Shown here: positions 19,467 to 28,014 of the stretch, piece by piece
Layout: each line of letters starts with the position of its first letter
Position numbering within the stretch: position 1 is the first letter of the stretch
Assembly: GCA_016124675.1 (NCBI GenBank)
Contig: WGNG01000004.1
Location: forward strand, 1 to 64,000
Length of the DNA: 64,000 nt
Direction of reading: 5' to 3'
Source of the DNA: Alphaproteobacteria bacterium
GTDB lineage: Bacteria > Pseudomonadota > Alphaproteobacteria > Caulobacterales > Maricaulaceae
Made by a program: the position numbers and the translations under genes
The notes under the pieces: model-generated
Told to the model about the DNA's origin: nothing
What the model saw: the letters and a program-made list of their open reading frames with translations, nothing else
Database searches by the model: none

Positions 19467-20633
19467 ATGACGCCCATGCTCTCGCCCCGCCGCAAGGCTG
19501 CCCTGGTCGCCCTCGCCGGATTTGTCGTTCTGGGTGCGCTTGTGATTCACGCCAGCCCGTTGTCAGCGGGCAATCTGGAGGCGCGCCTTCAGGCTGAAGC
19601 GCAGGCGGCCCTGGTGCGCGCCCGCGCTGACGACTGGGCGGATGTGCGAATGAACGGACAAGTGGCGACCGTCACCGGCCGCGCGCCGGGAAGGGACGCG
19701 CGCGACCGCGTGCTGGCGGCCGTATCGCGGGCGACCTGGGCCGGGGGCGTGGTGGCGGGCGGCGTGACGCGCGTCATCGACGAGACGCATCTGGCAAGCC
19801 AGGTCGATGAGTTCGGCCTGCGCGCCGACAAGGTGCGCGGGCGGCTGATCGTGCGCGGCCAGGCGCCGGACGCTGACGCCGAAAGCCGGTTGAGGGCGCG
19901 GGTGGAGCAATTGTCTCCCAATGGGGCCGTGGTGGAGCTGACCCTCGCCCCGGGCTCGGCGCCCGAAGGCTGGGAGCGCGCGGCGCGCCTGCTGGTCGAA
20001 GAGCTGGCGCGTATGGACAACGGCGCGGGCATGATCCGGCGCGACCGCCTGGCGATCACCGGGCTTGCGCCCAATGCAGCGACCGTCAACGCCATTCGCG
20101 CGGCGTTCAGCGTGCCGCCGGGTGATTTTCACACCGCAGCCCTGGTGCGCACCGATGGCGGCGGTTTTGACGTTTCGGTGCGCGACGCCCGCCTGTGCGA
20201 AATGCTGGCCGCCAGCGCGCTGGGCGCAGACCCGCTTTCCTTCGCGCCGGGCACGCCGCGATTCACATCGGGCGGGCGCAGCGAAGCCGCGGCCAGCCGG
20301 GCCGGGCGCGCGTTCGCGGCGTGCGAGGACGTGGCGTTGTCGGTGGCGGTGCGCGCTGAAGCGGACGCGGACGCCGCCGAGGGCCTGGCCCTGTCGCAGG
20401 CTGAAACCGTGATCGCGGCGATGGTGGAGGGCGGAGCGGACGCCGCGCGGCTGAGCGCGCTCGTCCTGCCGTCGGAAGCGCCTGACCAGTTGCGCTTTGT
20501 CGCGAGCTCGCTCGCGCCAGCTGACGAACCGGCGCCGGCGCCGGCAGACCCTGATGCGGCGGGTGACGCAACCGGTGACGCGCCCGAAGATGAGACAGAC
20601 GGCGGGGACGCCGGGCAGACGGAAGGAAATTAA
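19467..20633 (+). CDS. Membrane-anchored BON-like envelope protein
   Basis: About 388 residues from MTPMLSPRRKAALVAL; a start 30 bases upstream (19437) is equally possible and neither has a clear ribosome site. A single N-terminal membrane helix (ALVALAGFVVLGALVIH) is followed by two BON-like repeats (residues about 30-95 with VTGRAPGRDARDRVLAAV, and about 105-220 with AITGLAPNAATVNAIRAAF) and a C-terminal region reminiscent of a degenerate OmpA-like fold, ending in a long acidic tail. BON domains bind phospholipid or envelope surfaces. It is translationally close (three bases) to the next gene, so the two likely act together. The exact role is unknown. Confidence 0.75.
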   Translation: MTPMLSPRRKAALVALAGFVVLGALVIHASPLSAGNLEARLQAEAQAALVRARADDWADVRMNGQVATVTGRAPGRDARDRVLAAVSRATWAGGVVAGGVTRVIDETHLASQVDEFGLRADKVRGRLIVRGQAPDADAESRLRARVEQLSPNGAVVELTLAPGSAPEGWERAARLLVEELARMDNGAGMIRRDRLAITGLAPNAATVNAIRAAFSVPPGDFHTAALVRTDGGGFDVSVRDARLCEMLAASALGADPLSFAPGTPRFTSGGRSEAAASRAGRAFAACEDVALSVAVRAEADADAAEGLALSQAETVIAAMVEGGADAARLSALVLPSEAPDQLRFVASSLAPADEPAPAPADPDAAGDATGDAPEDETDGGDAGQTEGN

Positions 20634-20636
20634 GCG

Positions 20637-21101
20637 ATGCTCTGGCTGATCTGGGAAATGTGGATCGTCCTGGCGCTGTTCTTCGCCGGGGGCGTGATCA
20701 CCGGATGGGTGCTGCGCGGCCGGTCGGATGCGTCAGAAGCGCCCGCAGCCGCGCAGCTGGGCTTCGCCACCCGCATGGAGGCGCAGCGCCCGGCCGAGCC
20801 TGCGCCGGCTTACAAACCGGAGCCGATGCCGTTTCCTGAGCCCAGCGCTGAGCCAGACGCCCAACCGGATCCCGGGCTCGATGCGGCGCGCGAGGCGGGA
20901 CCCGGCGGCGAGGATCTGACGGCGATACGCGGGCTGGGACCGAGGGCGGCCGAGAAGCTTCAGGCCCTGGGCGTCACGCGATATGCGCAGATCGCTGCCT
21001 GGGACGAGGCGGATGTGGCGCGCTTTGACGAGGCGCTGGCTGCGCGTGGACGCATCGTGCGCGATGACTGGGTGGGACAGGCGAGGCGCCTGGCCAGCTG
21101 A
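20637..21101 (+). CDS. Membrane-anchored helix-hairpin-helix protein
   Basis: A 154-residue protein with an N-terminal membrane helix (MWIVLALFFAGGVITGWVL), a proline-rich linker with repeated PEPS/PDAQPDP text, and a C-terminal helix-hairpin-helix (LTAIRGLGPRAAEKLQALGV) followed by YAQIAAWDEADVARFDEAL. Similar HHH modules occur at the ends of alphaproteobacterial 50S ribosomal L21 and NuoE fusions and in small membrane proteins of unknown role. GGAAGGA overlaps the stop region of the BON-like gene and serves as its ribosome site, so the two form an operon. Confidence 0.8.
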   Translation: MLWLIWEMWIVLALFFAGGVITGWVLRGRSDASEAPAAAQLGFATRMEAQRPAEPAPAYKPEPMPFPEPSAEPDAQPDPGLDAAREAGPGGEDLTAIRGLGPRAAEKLQALGVTRYAQIAAWDEADVARFDEALAARGRIVRDDWVGQARRLAS

Positions 21102-21125
21102 CCGTCCCGTCCCGGCAGGCCGGCG

Positions 21126-22496
21126 TCAGTAACCGGGCGGGATGAGCGGTCCGCCCGCCAGCATTTCAAACTGCGTCGCGGCGCGTATGCACAGACCGTC
21201 GCGCCCGCGCGGCGCCATGAACTGCATCGAGACAGGCAAGCCCGCCGGGGTCAGGCCCATCGGGACGGCGGTGGCTGCGACGCCGGCCATGTCTGCGAAC
21301 GCCGTGAGGTCTGCCTGTCCGGCCGGTGCAGGCTCGGCGAAGGCGAAGGCGGGCTCCAGCGCCGTGGGCGCGGCCACCAGATCACATGCGCCAAACCAGG
21401 CGTCGGCGTCGGCCTCTGCCGCGCGCACCAGGGCGTAGGCGGCATCGATTTTCTCGGCGCTTTGCTGCGCGGCCCAACCCAGCATTTTGCGCAGGCCTTC
21501 AGAGAACCCTTCGGGATTTTTCTGCAGCTGCGCGCCGTGAATGTGGAGCGCCTCGATCTCGCTGATCAGCAGGCCGGCTCGGCGCGACTGGCCATAGGCA
21601 TAGTGTTCGGTGCGCACATCGACAATGCGCGCGCCTGCACCGTCCAGGCGCGCCAGCGCGGTCTCGAACGCTGCGATGATGGCGGGATCGCAAGGGACGG
21701 CGTCTTCAAAGCGCCAACGCCCGATGGTGAGGCCGGTGAGGCCCTTCTGGGGACGCTGGGGCTGGCCTGACAGGGCGGCGGTGAAGGCCGGCAGATCGCG
21801 CGCCGAGCGGACCATGGGACCGACATGGTCCAGGGTGGTCGACAGGGCGACGACGCCGGTGGTGTCGATGAGATCGCGGCCCGGCTTGTGGCCGGACACG
21901 CCGCAATAGGCCGCCGGGATGCGCACCGACCCCATCGTGTCCGTGCCCAGCGCCATGACGCACAGGCCCGCAGCCACGGCGGCGGCCGATCCGCCCGACG
22001 ACCCGCCAGGCGTGAGGGCGTCGTCGGGCGTCCCCCACGGGTTCAGCGTGCGCCCGAACCACGGATTGTCGGTGACGGCGCCCAGCGCCGCCTCCTCCAT
22101 GTTCACCGTGCCGGCGATGACGGCGCCGGCGGCTTTCAGGCGGGCGACGCAGGCCGCATCCTCGCGTGCAATGCGCTGCGCATAGGCCCTGATCCCCGCA
22201 TGCCAGGGCAGACCTTCAACCGCGATATTGGCCTTGACCAGGATGACCGCCCCGTCGATCTCCGACAGCGGCGCGCCGCGCGCCCAGCGGTCGGCGCTGG
22301 AGGCAGCCTCTTCGCGTGCAGCCGTGAAGCGGGTGTCGAGCACGGCGTTGAGCACCGGGTTCAGCCGGGCGATGCGCCGTGCGTAGGCATCGAACACTTC
22401 CAGCGGGCTCCAGCGGCCCAGCGCAAACGCCGCCGCCTGCGCCGCCCAGGTGCGTTGAGAGGCTTTGAGCGGCAGGTCGGCGCTGGTCGATGTCAT
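21126..22496 (-). CDS. Amidase (amidase-signature family)
   Basis: A 456-residue serine amidase that releases ammonia or an amine from an amide. The Ser-cisSer-Lys triad is visible: K88 in VILVKANIA, cis-Ser S166 in TPGGSSGGSAA and nucleophile S190 in LGTDTMGSVRIPA (the usual T-G-G-S is T-M-G-S here). The start ATG at 22496 overlaps the stop of the upstream CoA-ligase gene by one base (TGATG), so the two are translationally coupled. Together they could turn an amide into an acid for CoA activation. No signal peptide; substrate unknown. Confidence 0.92.
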   Translation of the reverse strand: MTSTSADLPLKASQRTWAAQAAAFALGRWSPLEVFDAYARRIARLNPVLNAVLDTRFTAAREEAASSADRWARGAPLSEIDGAVILVKANIAVEGLPWHAGIRAYAQRIAREDAACVARLKAAGAVIAGTVNMEEAALGAVTDNPWFGRTLNPWGTPDDALTPGGSSGGSAAAVAAGLCVMALGTDTMGSVRIPAAYCGVSGHKPGRDLIDTTGVVALSTTLDHVGPMVRSARDLPAFTAALSGQPQRPQKGLTGLTIGRWRFEDAVPCDPAIIAAFETALARLDGAGARIVDVRTEHYAYGQSRRAGLLISEIEALHIHGAQLQKNPEGFSEGLRKMLGWAAQQSAEKIDAAYALVRAAEADADAWFGACDLVAAPTALEPAFAFAEPAPAGQADLTAFADMAGVAATAVPMGLTPAGLPVSMQFMAPRGRDGLCIRAATQFEMLAGGPLIPPGY

Positions 22497-23899
22497 CAAA
22501 ACCGTTCGTCGATGAGGCGGATGGGTTTCTGGCGCACTTCAGTCTGGGTCAGGTTCGCCAATTCGCCCGGTTTGGCAAGCTCGACACCGACCTCGATGCC
22601 GAGCTTGCGCCTGAGCAGATCGGCGAATTCGGCGCGCAGCGCCTCGCTGGGCTGGCGCGCTTCGGCCATGACGATGAACTCGTCGCGCCCGGATGCGTCG
22701 CGCGTCGCCTTGCAGATGAAGTCGCCGGCGAAGGCAGCATGCTCTTCCAGCAGCGGGCCCATGGCTTGCGGGAAGATATTGATGCCACGGATCTTCACCA
22801 TGTTGTCGGACCGCCCCAGGAAGCCCTCGATGCGCCGGAAGGCCAGATCCAGCGGGCTCTTGTCGGTGTGGAAGCGCGTCACGTCATGGGTATTGAAGCG
22901 GATGATCGGATAGACATCGTCCTTGTAGAGACACGTGCAGATCATGTCGCCCTCTTCCCCGTCGGGGACGGGCTTGCCGGTCTCAAGGTCAGCGACTTCA
23001 AGATACTGGGCGTCCTCCATCACATAGAGGCCGGCCCGGTCGGGGCCTTCGCCGGCGATAATGCCGGTATCGCCCACGCCATACCAGTCAAAGCACTGCG
23101 CCCCGCCCCAGGCTTTGGACAGGGCGTCGCGGTCCTCGCGCCCGAGATGGCCTGAAATCATGCGGATATTGAGGTCACGCACCGGATCAAGGCCCATCTC
23201 CTCGGCCACGCGGGCGAGTTTCTTGATATAGTCGGCAAAGCCCACGATCACCGTGGCGCCAAAATCGCGCATCAGCTCCACCTGGCGCGCCGAGCGGGTC
23301 TCCACGCCGGTGCCTGCACTCATGAAGATGGCGCTGGTCCAGTGAATCACCGCTTCGCGTACATAGTGGCCGCCATTGATCATGCCGTGGCCATAGACCG
23401 AGTGGACGACGTCATCGGCTCTCAGGCCCTGAAAGCGGTACATGCGCGCCAGCAAGAGGTTCTGCACCTCGCGTGACTTGGCGCCAAACAGCAGCACTTG
23501 CGGTATGCCGGTGGTGCCCGAGGTGGTGTGCATGACCACATTGGGCGGGCCGCCTGCATGGCTGTCGCGCGCGTCGAAATCGCCGAAGGGCGGCTTGCGC
23601 GCAATCGAGTCCATGATGTCGGACTTGTCGAAGCTCGGCAGGCTGGAGATCATCTCAAGGCCGGTGATGTCGCCGGGCTCCACACCCGCATCTCCCCATA
23701 AACGCTGATAAAACGGCGTGCGCCATGCGCGCGCGGCGCAGGTCAGGAAGAGCGCGTTCTGGCGCGCGAACAGCTCGTCCCGGCTGATCGTTTTGGCGAA
23801 GTGGACAAAGTCGGCGCCGATGGGGTGCTGGCGCTGGAGCGCGCTCCAGTCGGCGGCGTCGAAATAGCTGCTGTGGCCGTCAGAATTGGCTGCACTCAT
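22496..23899 (-). CDS. Phenylacetate-CoA ligase-like adenylate-forming enzyme
   Basis: A 467-residue ANL-superfamily enzyme of the PaaK type, which activates a carboxylic acid to its CoA thioester through an acyl-adenylate. Motifs in order: HTTSGTTGIPQ (phosphate loop, near residue 125), DWYGVGDTG, IIRFNTHDVT and GRSDNMVKIRGINIFP, then a C-terminal lid with QKPIRLIDERF. It is about 30 residues longer than typical PaaK because of an N-terminal extension. It follows the MmgE-type genes by 30 bases and is coupled to the amidase. The acid could be aromatic or aliphatic; the context does not name it. Confidence 0.9.
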   Translation of the reverse strand: MSAANSDGHSSYFDAADWSALQRQHPIGADFVHFAKTISRDELFARQNALFLTCAARAWRTPFYQRLWGDAGVEPGDITGLEMISSLPSFDKSDIMDSIARKPPFGDFDARDSHAGGPPNVVMHTTSGTTGIPQVLLFGAKSREVQNLLLARMYRFQGLRADDVVHSVYGHGMINGGHYVREAVIHWTSAIFMSAGTGVETRSARQVELMRDFGATVIVGFADYIKKLARVAEEMGLDPVRDLNIRMISGHLGREDRDALSKAWGGAQCFDWYGVGDTGIIAGEGPDRAGLYVMEDAQYLEVADLETGKPVPDGEEGDMICTCLYKDDVYPIIRFNTHDVTRFHTDKSPLDLAFRRIEGFLGRSDNMVKIRGINIFPQAMGPLLEEHAAFAGDFICKATRDASGRDEFIVMAEARQPSEALRAEFADLLRRKLGIEVGVELAKPGELANLTQTEVRQKPIRLIDERF

Positions 23900-23929
23900 G
23901 GTGCGCTCCCCTTGTTCTTCAGTCAGCGT

Positions 23930-25303
23930 TCAGGCGGTTGGCCCCGACATCAGGGCGGTCAGCGTGTCGGTTGAGGCGGCATGAGGCAGGTCCGCGACGG
24001 CTTCTTGCAGGGACGCGTCGAGACGTAGCTGCGGCCCCATAAGTCCAAAAGCGAGGCATTCGGCACGTTTGGCGGCGATATCGTCACCACCCATCGGATC
24101 GGCCGGCGACCCGTAGAGCGCGTCGATGGTCAAGGTGCGGACTTCGCCGGTCACGAGGCGCGCTTCCAGCGTCTGCGGCGCGAAGGCGGCGGGGTTGTCC
24201 GATCCGTCGCTGACGACCTCAATCCGGGCGGCGAGCGAGAGTGTGTCCCGGTTCGCCAGCGCGTCCGGTGTGAAGCCGTCGAGGCGGACATGGCCTTCAT
24301 TCAAGGCCAGCGCGCCGCAATAGCCAAAGCACAGGCGGGCATAGTTGACCTGCATGTCCGCACGCGCGGGCCGCCCGACCAGGCGCGCGATCAGGGGCGG
24401 GGCGATGAGGCGGAGGGAGGCGATGTCCGGCGCGCGCACCCCGCTCTGGCGCAGGCGCTGCATCAGCACGATGCCGCCCTGGGCCGCGCGCCCTGTGGGG
24501 AAGGGTTTGTAGGAGACCTGCGCGATGCGGAAGGTCTGGCCCAGCGAGGCGATGACGGGCGCCAGATCGCTGCGCTCTTCAAACAGCGACAGATAGCCGT
24601 ATGGCCCCTCGAACACGTCATGGGGGCCGGGTATCCCTGCGGCGGCGAGATCGTTGGCGATGAGCGCCGCGCGCGCGGCGCCGGCGATCTGCAAGGGCAG
24701 GGCGGGCTTGCCCTCCACATGGGCCTGCATGGTGCCCGCAGCCTGGGCCAGCGCATAGCCCAGCGCGTCCAGCGCCTGATCAAGGCTCGCCCCGCGCAGG
24801 CGGGCGATGCCGAGGGTCGCGCCGAACAGGCCGGCGGTCGCGGGCCGGAAGAACCGGATCGGGCTCAGCGCCGCCACGCCGAGACCTGCAGCGACGTCGA
24901 CCGCGCCGGTGAGTGCGGCGAGCAGATCAGCGCCGGACACTGGCCGCGCCTCGGCCTGCGCCATCAGCGCCGCGCCGATCACCGCCAAGGGATGGACCAC
25001 GGCGGGCTCATGCACGCAGTCATATTCCTGGCAATGGATCTGGAAGCCGTTGACGAAGGCGGCGGACGGCGCGGGCAGGCGCGGTCCGCCGCCGAAGACA
25101 TGGGCTGAGGGCGTGTCCGCGTCCGCACGGCCCCAGCTGCGCGCCACGCCGAGCACCTTGTCGGCGAGCCAGGCGCGCCGGCCTGCAATGCCGACAGCCA
25201 GCGTGTCCAGGAGGAAGGCCTGCGCTGCGGCCCGGGCCGGCGCCGGGATGGCGTCCCACCTCAAATCCAGGACATGACGCGCAAAGGCTTCAGCCGCGCT
25301 CAT
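23930..25303 (-). CDS. MmgE/PrpD-family protein (first paralogue)
   Basis: A 457-residue member of the family that includes 2-methylcitrate dehydratase PrpD, iminodisuccinate epimerase and cis-aconitate decarboxylase. It shows the family start (AFARHVLDLRWDAIP, LLDTLAVGIAGRR) and the SYKPFPTGRAAQGGI motif in the middle. The ATG at 25303 was chosen because upstream sequence is a low-complexity basic stretch; the gene then overlaps the upstream paralogue by 14 bases. No prpB or prpC is nearby, so 2-methylcitrate is an unlikely substrate. Having two different family members in one operon suggests a heterodimer or two successive steps. Confidence 0.88.
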   Translation of the reverse strand: MSAAEAFARHVLDLRWDAIPAPARAAAQAFLLDTLAVGIAGRRAWLADKVLGVARSWGRADADTPSAHVFGGGPRLPAPSAAFVNGFQIHCQEYDCVHEPAVVHPLAVIGAALMAQAEARPVSGADLLAALTGAVDVAAGLGVAALSPIRFFRPATAGLFGATLGIARLRGASLDQALDALGYALAQAAGTMQAHVEGKPALPLQIAGAARAALIANDLAAAGIPGPHDVFEGPYGYLSLFEERSDLAPVIASLGQTFRIAQVSYKPFPTGRAAQGGIVLMQRLRQSGVRAPDIASLRLIAPPLIARLVGRPARADMQVNYARLCFGYCGALALNEGHVRLDGFTPDALANRDTLSLAARIEVVSDGSDNPAAFAPQTLEARLVTGEVRTLTIDALYGSPADPMGGDDIAAKRAECLAFGLMGPQLRLDASLQEAVADLPHAASTDTLTALMSGPTA

Positions 25304-26687
25304 GCGGCGCCTCCTGCGGGGGCGGGGCGCCGAGCGCGGCGCTGAAGGCGGCAAGCGATCCGCCCGCGGCGAGGCCGAGCGCGGCGCTGACGAGGGTGTC
25401 TGCGGCTTCCAAGCCGAAGCCGCCGTGCCGGGCGAGTCGGCGCGCCTTGGCCGCCAGCTGCTCACGCGAGAGCGGATTTTCCGGGTCGCCCAGGGCGTCC
25501 GGATGGTCGAATGCGCGCACCGCGCCGCCGGTGAGCGTCAGGTGCAGCCCGGCGCCATAGCGGGCGGGATAGGCGGCGAGATATGGATCGCCCGCGCGCA
25601 CGCTCACCCGGCGCGCCAGGGCTTTGACCTGCGGATCGTTGAACGCCTCGGGTTCGAAATCGCTCAGCTGCGGCTCGCCGCGCAGGAGCGTGACCGCCAG
25701 CGCATGCTGGAGCGAGAATTTCGCTTCGATGATGCTGGCCGGGTCCGGCCGGTCGCAGAACTTGATTGCGTCGGCATAGGTGACGAGCTCAGCCGCGGAT
25801 ATCTGATCCGGCGTGATCCCGGCGGCGCGGGCGGCGAGCGCGGCGTCAATGGCGGCATGGGCGTGGCGGCAGGCGGGCCAGGGCTTGAAGCTGACCTGTT
25901 CGATGAGCCAGGGGGCGCCGTGGTCAGCCATGACGGCTTCCGGATCGGCGCCGGGGCAGGTGGCGGCGAAGAAGCCCTGGGGCCCCTCCAGGATCGCCAG
26001 CGGTCCGTCAAAGCCCTGCGCCGACAGAAGCGCAGCGGCGAGGCCGGCATGGGCGGCGCGGGCGGTGTGAAGCTGCTTGGCCATGGAGGCGGGCTCGTGG
26101 CGGGTCTGCCAGAAGCCCGACGCCTGGGTGGCGGCAAGGCCGAGCGCATGGGCGGTGCGCACCTCATTGAGGCCAAGCACGCTCGAGGCCGCTGCCGCCG
26201 CGCCGGCAGGACCACAGGTGCCGGTATTGTGCCAGAAGGCGTAATGGCCGGGACCGACCGCGCGTCCGAGCGCGATCACGGCCTCATATCCGCGCACGAC
26301 CGCGTCGAGGAAGACGGTTGAATCCGTGCCCGAGGCTTCAGCGGCGGCAAGGGCGGCGGGGATGACGCCGGGTCCGGGGTGGAGGATGGCGCGCTTGTCC
26401 ACATCATCCATCTCCAGAACATTGCCGAGTGCGCCGTTGAGCATGGCAGCCGTGAGGGATGACGCATGGCGCCGGGCGCCCACGAGCGTGCATTTGCCTT
26501 CGCCTTCATCCTTCAGAGCCGCCGCCATGGCCTGTCCCGCCGCGCTCGGCGCGCCCGCCATCGCGCAGCCGGACCAGTCCAGCACATGCAGCGCTGCACG
26601 CGCCCGAACCCCCGCATCCACCGGGCGGGCAAGGCGCGCGGCGAGGCGCCGGGTCAGGGTGAGCGAAGACTGGCTTTGTCCGGACAT
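25290..26687 (-). CDS. MmgE/PrpD-family protein (second paralogue)
   Basis: A 465-residue relative of the neighbouring gene: VLDWSGCAMAGAPSAAGQAM at the start, MLNGALGNVLEMDDVDKRA (residues about 88-106), SFKPWPACRHAHAAIDAAL in the middle. It is first in the leftward operon (this gene, first paralogue, CoA ligase, amidase) and faces the CoA-transferase-like gene across 64 bases. The two paralogues differ throughout, so this is not a recent duplication. Family members act as lyases, epimerases or decarboxylases on tricarboxylic or dicarboxylic acids; the substrate is not known. Confidence 0.88.
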   Translation of the reverse strand: MSGQSQSSLTLTRRLAARLARPVDAGVRARAALHVLDWSGCAMAGAPSAAGQAMAAALKDEGEGKCTLVGARRHASSLTAAMLNGALGNVLEMDDVDKRAILHPGPGVIPAALAAAEASGTDSTVFLDAVVRGYEAVIALGRAVGPGHYAFWHNTGTCGPAGAAAAASSVLGLNEVRTAHALGLAATQASGFWQTRHEPASMAKQLHTARAAHAGLAAALLSAQGFDGPLAILEGPQGFFAATCPGADPEAVMADHGAPWLIEQVSFKPWPACRHAHAAIDAALAARAAGITPDQISAAELVTYADAIKFCDRPDPASIIEAKFSLQHALAVTLLRGEPQLSDFEPEAFNDPQVKALARRVSVRAGDPYLAAYPARYGAGLHLTLTGGAVRAFDHPDALGDPENPLSREQLAAKARRLARHGGFGLEAADTLVSAALGLAAGGSLAAFSAALGAPPPQEAPHERG

Positions 26688-26751
26688 AGTCTGCTATTAG
26701 CATGCGCCAGCGCGCGGCGTGAAGCCTGTGCGTCAAGCCTGGGGGGTCTCC

Positions 26752-28014
26752 ATGACAGCGCGTCCGCCAATGCTCTCGCCTGATGCGCTGGTGGCGCATC
26801 TGCGCGCCGGGCTGGGCGACGCCGCCCGGGTCTATGTGCCCGGCGTGGCGGCGGAGCCCTATGTGCTGGCCGAGGCTTTCGCGCGCGATCCGCAGATGGC
26901 GCGCGGGCTGACATTCTTCGGCGTGTGGATACCCGGCGTGAACCGCACTGACTGGAGCGCGCTGCACGAGACCGCCCGGTTCGAGACGATTTTTCTGGCG
27001 CCCGAACTGCGCGAAGGGTTCGAGGCGGGGCGCATCGCCTTCCTGCCGCTGACCTACACCAAGGCCTGGCGCTGGCTGGAGACCTGCGCCGTGGATGCGG
27101 CGATCCTTCAGGTGTCGCCGCCGGACCAGAACGGAAATTGCTCGCTATCGCTCAGCTGTGACTTCACCCCGGCGATCTGGGCGCGGGCGCCCTTGCGCGT
27201 GGCTCAGATCAATCCGGCTCTGCCCGCGATGCCTGGCGCGCCGTCCATCCCCTTGAGCGCCTTTGACGCCGTGTGCGAGGTGGAGAGCGAGCCGCGCGGC
27301 TATGAGGCGGGCGACCTGCCGGACGCCTTCGCGCATATCGCCCGGCACGTGGCCGGACTGGTGGAAGATCGCGCGGCGGTGCAGTTCGGGCTGGGCAAGG
27401 TGCAGCTGGCGGTGCTGCCGGCGCTGAAACACCACAAGGCGCTGACGATCCATTCGGGCATGGTGTCGGACCCGCTGCTGGAGCTCCTCGATGGCGATGC
27501 GGTGGCGGTGATCCGCACCGGGGCGGTGCTGGGCTCGCGCGCGCTGGCGCGGCGGCTGAAGGACGAGCGGCGCCTGACCCAGTGCCCTGTGAGCGCGACC
27601 CATAGCGGCGCCGTTCTGGCGGGGCTGGCGCGCTTCACCGCCATCAATTCGGTCATTGAGGTGGATCTGTTCGGTCAGGCCAATGCCGAGTTTGTCGGCG
27701 GGCGTCAGGTGTCCGGCGGCGGCGGATTGAGTGATTTCCTGCGCGGCGCCCAGGCCAGTCCCGGCGGCAAGGCGATCGTCGCGCTGGCCTCCACAGCCAG
27801 GGGCGGGACGTTGTCGCGCATCGTGCCGCGCCTGACCGCGCCGGCGGTGAGCCTGAGCCGGGCCGATATCGACATTGTGGTCACCGAGCATGGCGCGGCC
27901 GATCTGCGCGGGCTCGACCTGGAGGCGCGCGCGGGCGCCCTGATACAGATCGCTCACCCTGATCACCGCGCTATGCTAGAGAGCGCATGGCAAGACATTC
28001 GGAGGTCGCTATGA
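26752..28014 (+). CDS. Acetyl-CoA hydrolase/transferase-family protein lacking the usual catalytic glutamate
   Basis: A 420-residue homologue of 4-hydroxybutyrate CoA-transferase, which moves CoA between acids through a glutamyl-CoA intermediate. Family landmarks are clear: SPPDQNGNCSLSLSCD, EVDLFGQANAEFVGGRQ, DFLRGAQASPGGKAI, VVTEHGAADLRG. In the place of the conserved I-H-S-E-M-x-S-D segment, whose glutamate (E238 in Clostridium aminobutyricum AbfT, from memory) is the nucleophile, this protein has IHSGMVSD: residue 236 is Gly (codon GGC, 27457-27459). It may therefore not transfer CoA, or may use another residue. The ATG at 26752 has GGGGGG before it; it is coupled to the GntR gene. Confidence 0.88.
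   Translation: MTARPPMLSPDALVAHLRAGLGDAARVYVPGVAAEPYVLAEAFARDPQMARGLTFFGVWIPGVNRTDWSALHETARFETIFLAPELREGFEAGRIAFLPLTYTKAWRWLETCAVDAAILQVSPPDQNGNCSLSLSCDFTPAIWARAPLRVAQINPALPAMPGAPSIPLSAFDAVCEVESEPRGYEAGDLPDAFAHIARHVAGLVEDRAAVQFGLGKVQLAVLPALKHHKALTIHSGMVSDPLLELLDGDAVAVIRTGAVLGSRALARRLKDERRLTQCPVSATHSGAVLAGLARFTAINSVIEVDLFGQANAEFVGGRQVSGGGGLSDFLRGAQASPGGKAIVALASTARGGTLSRIVPRLTAPAVSLSRADIDIVVTEHGAADLRGLDLEARAGALIQIAHPDHRAMLESAWQDIRRSL

Noticed and set aside
23930-26687. 2-methylcitrate cycle (prp) operon
   Set aside because: Two MmgE/PrpD proteins are present, but no prpB, prpC or acnD lies beside them, so propionate use is not supported.
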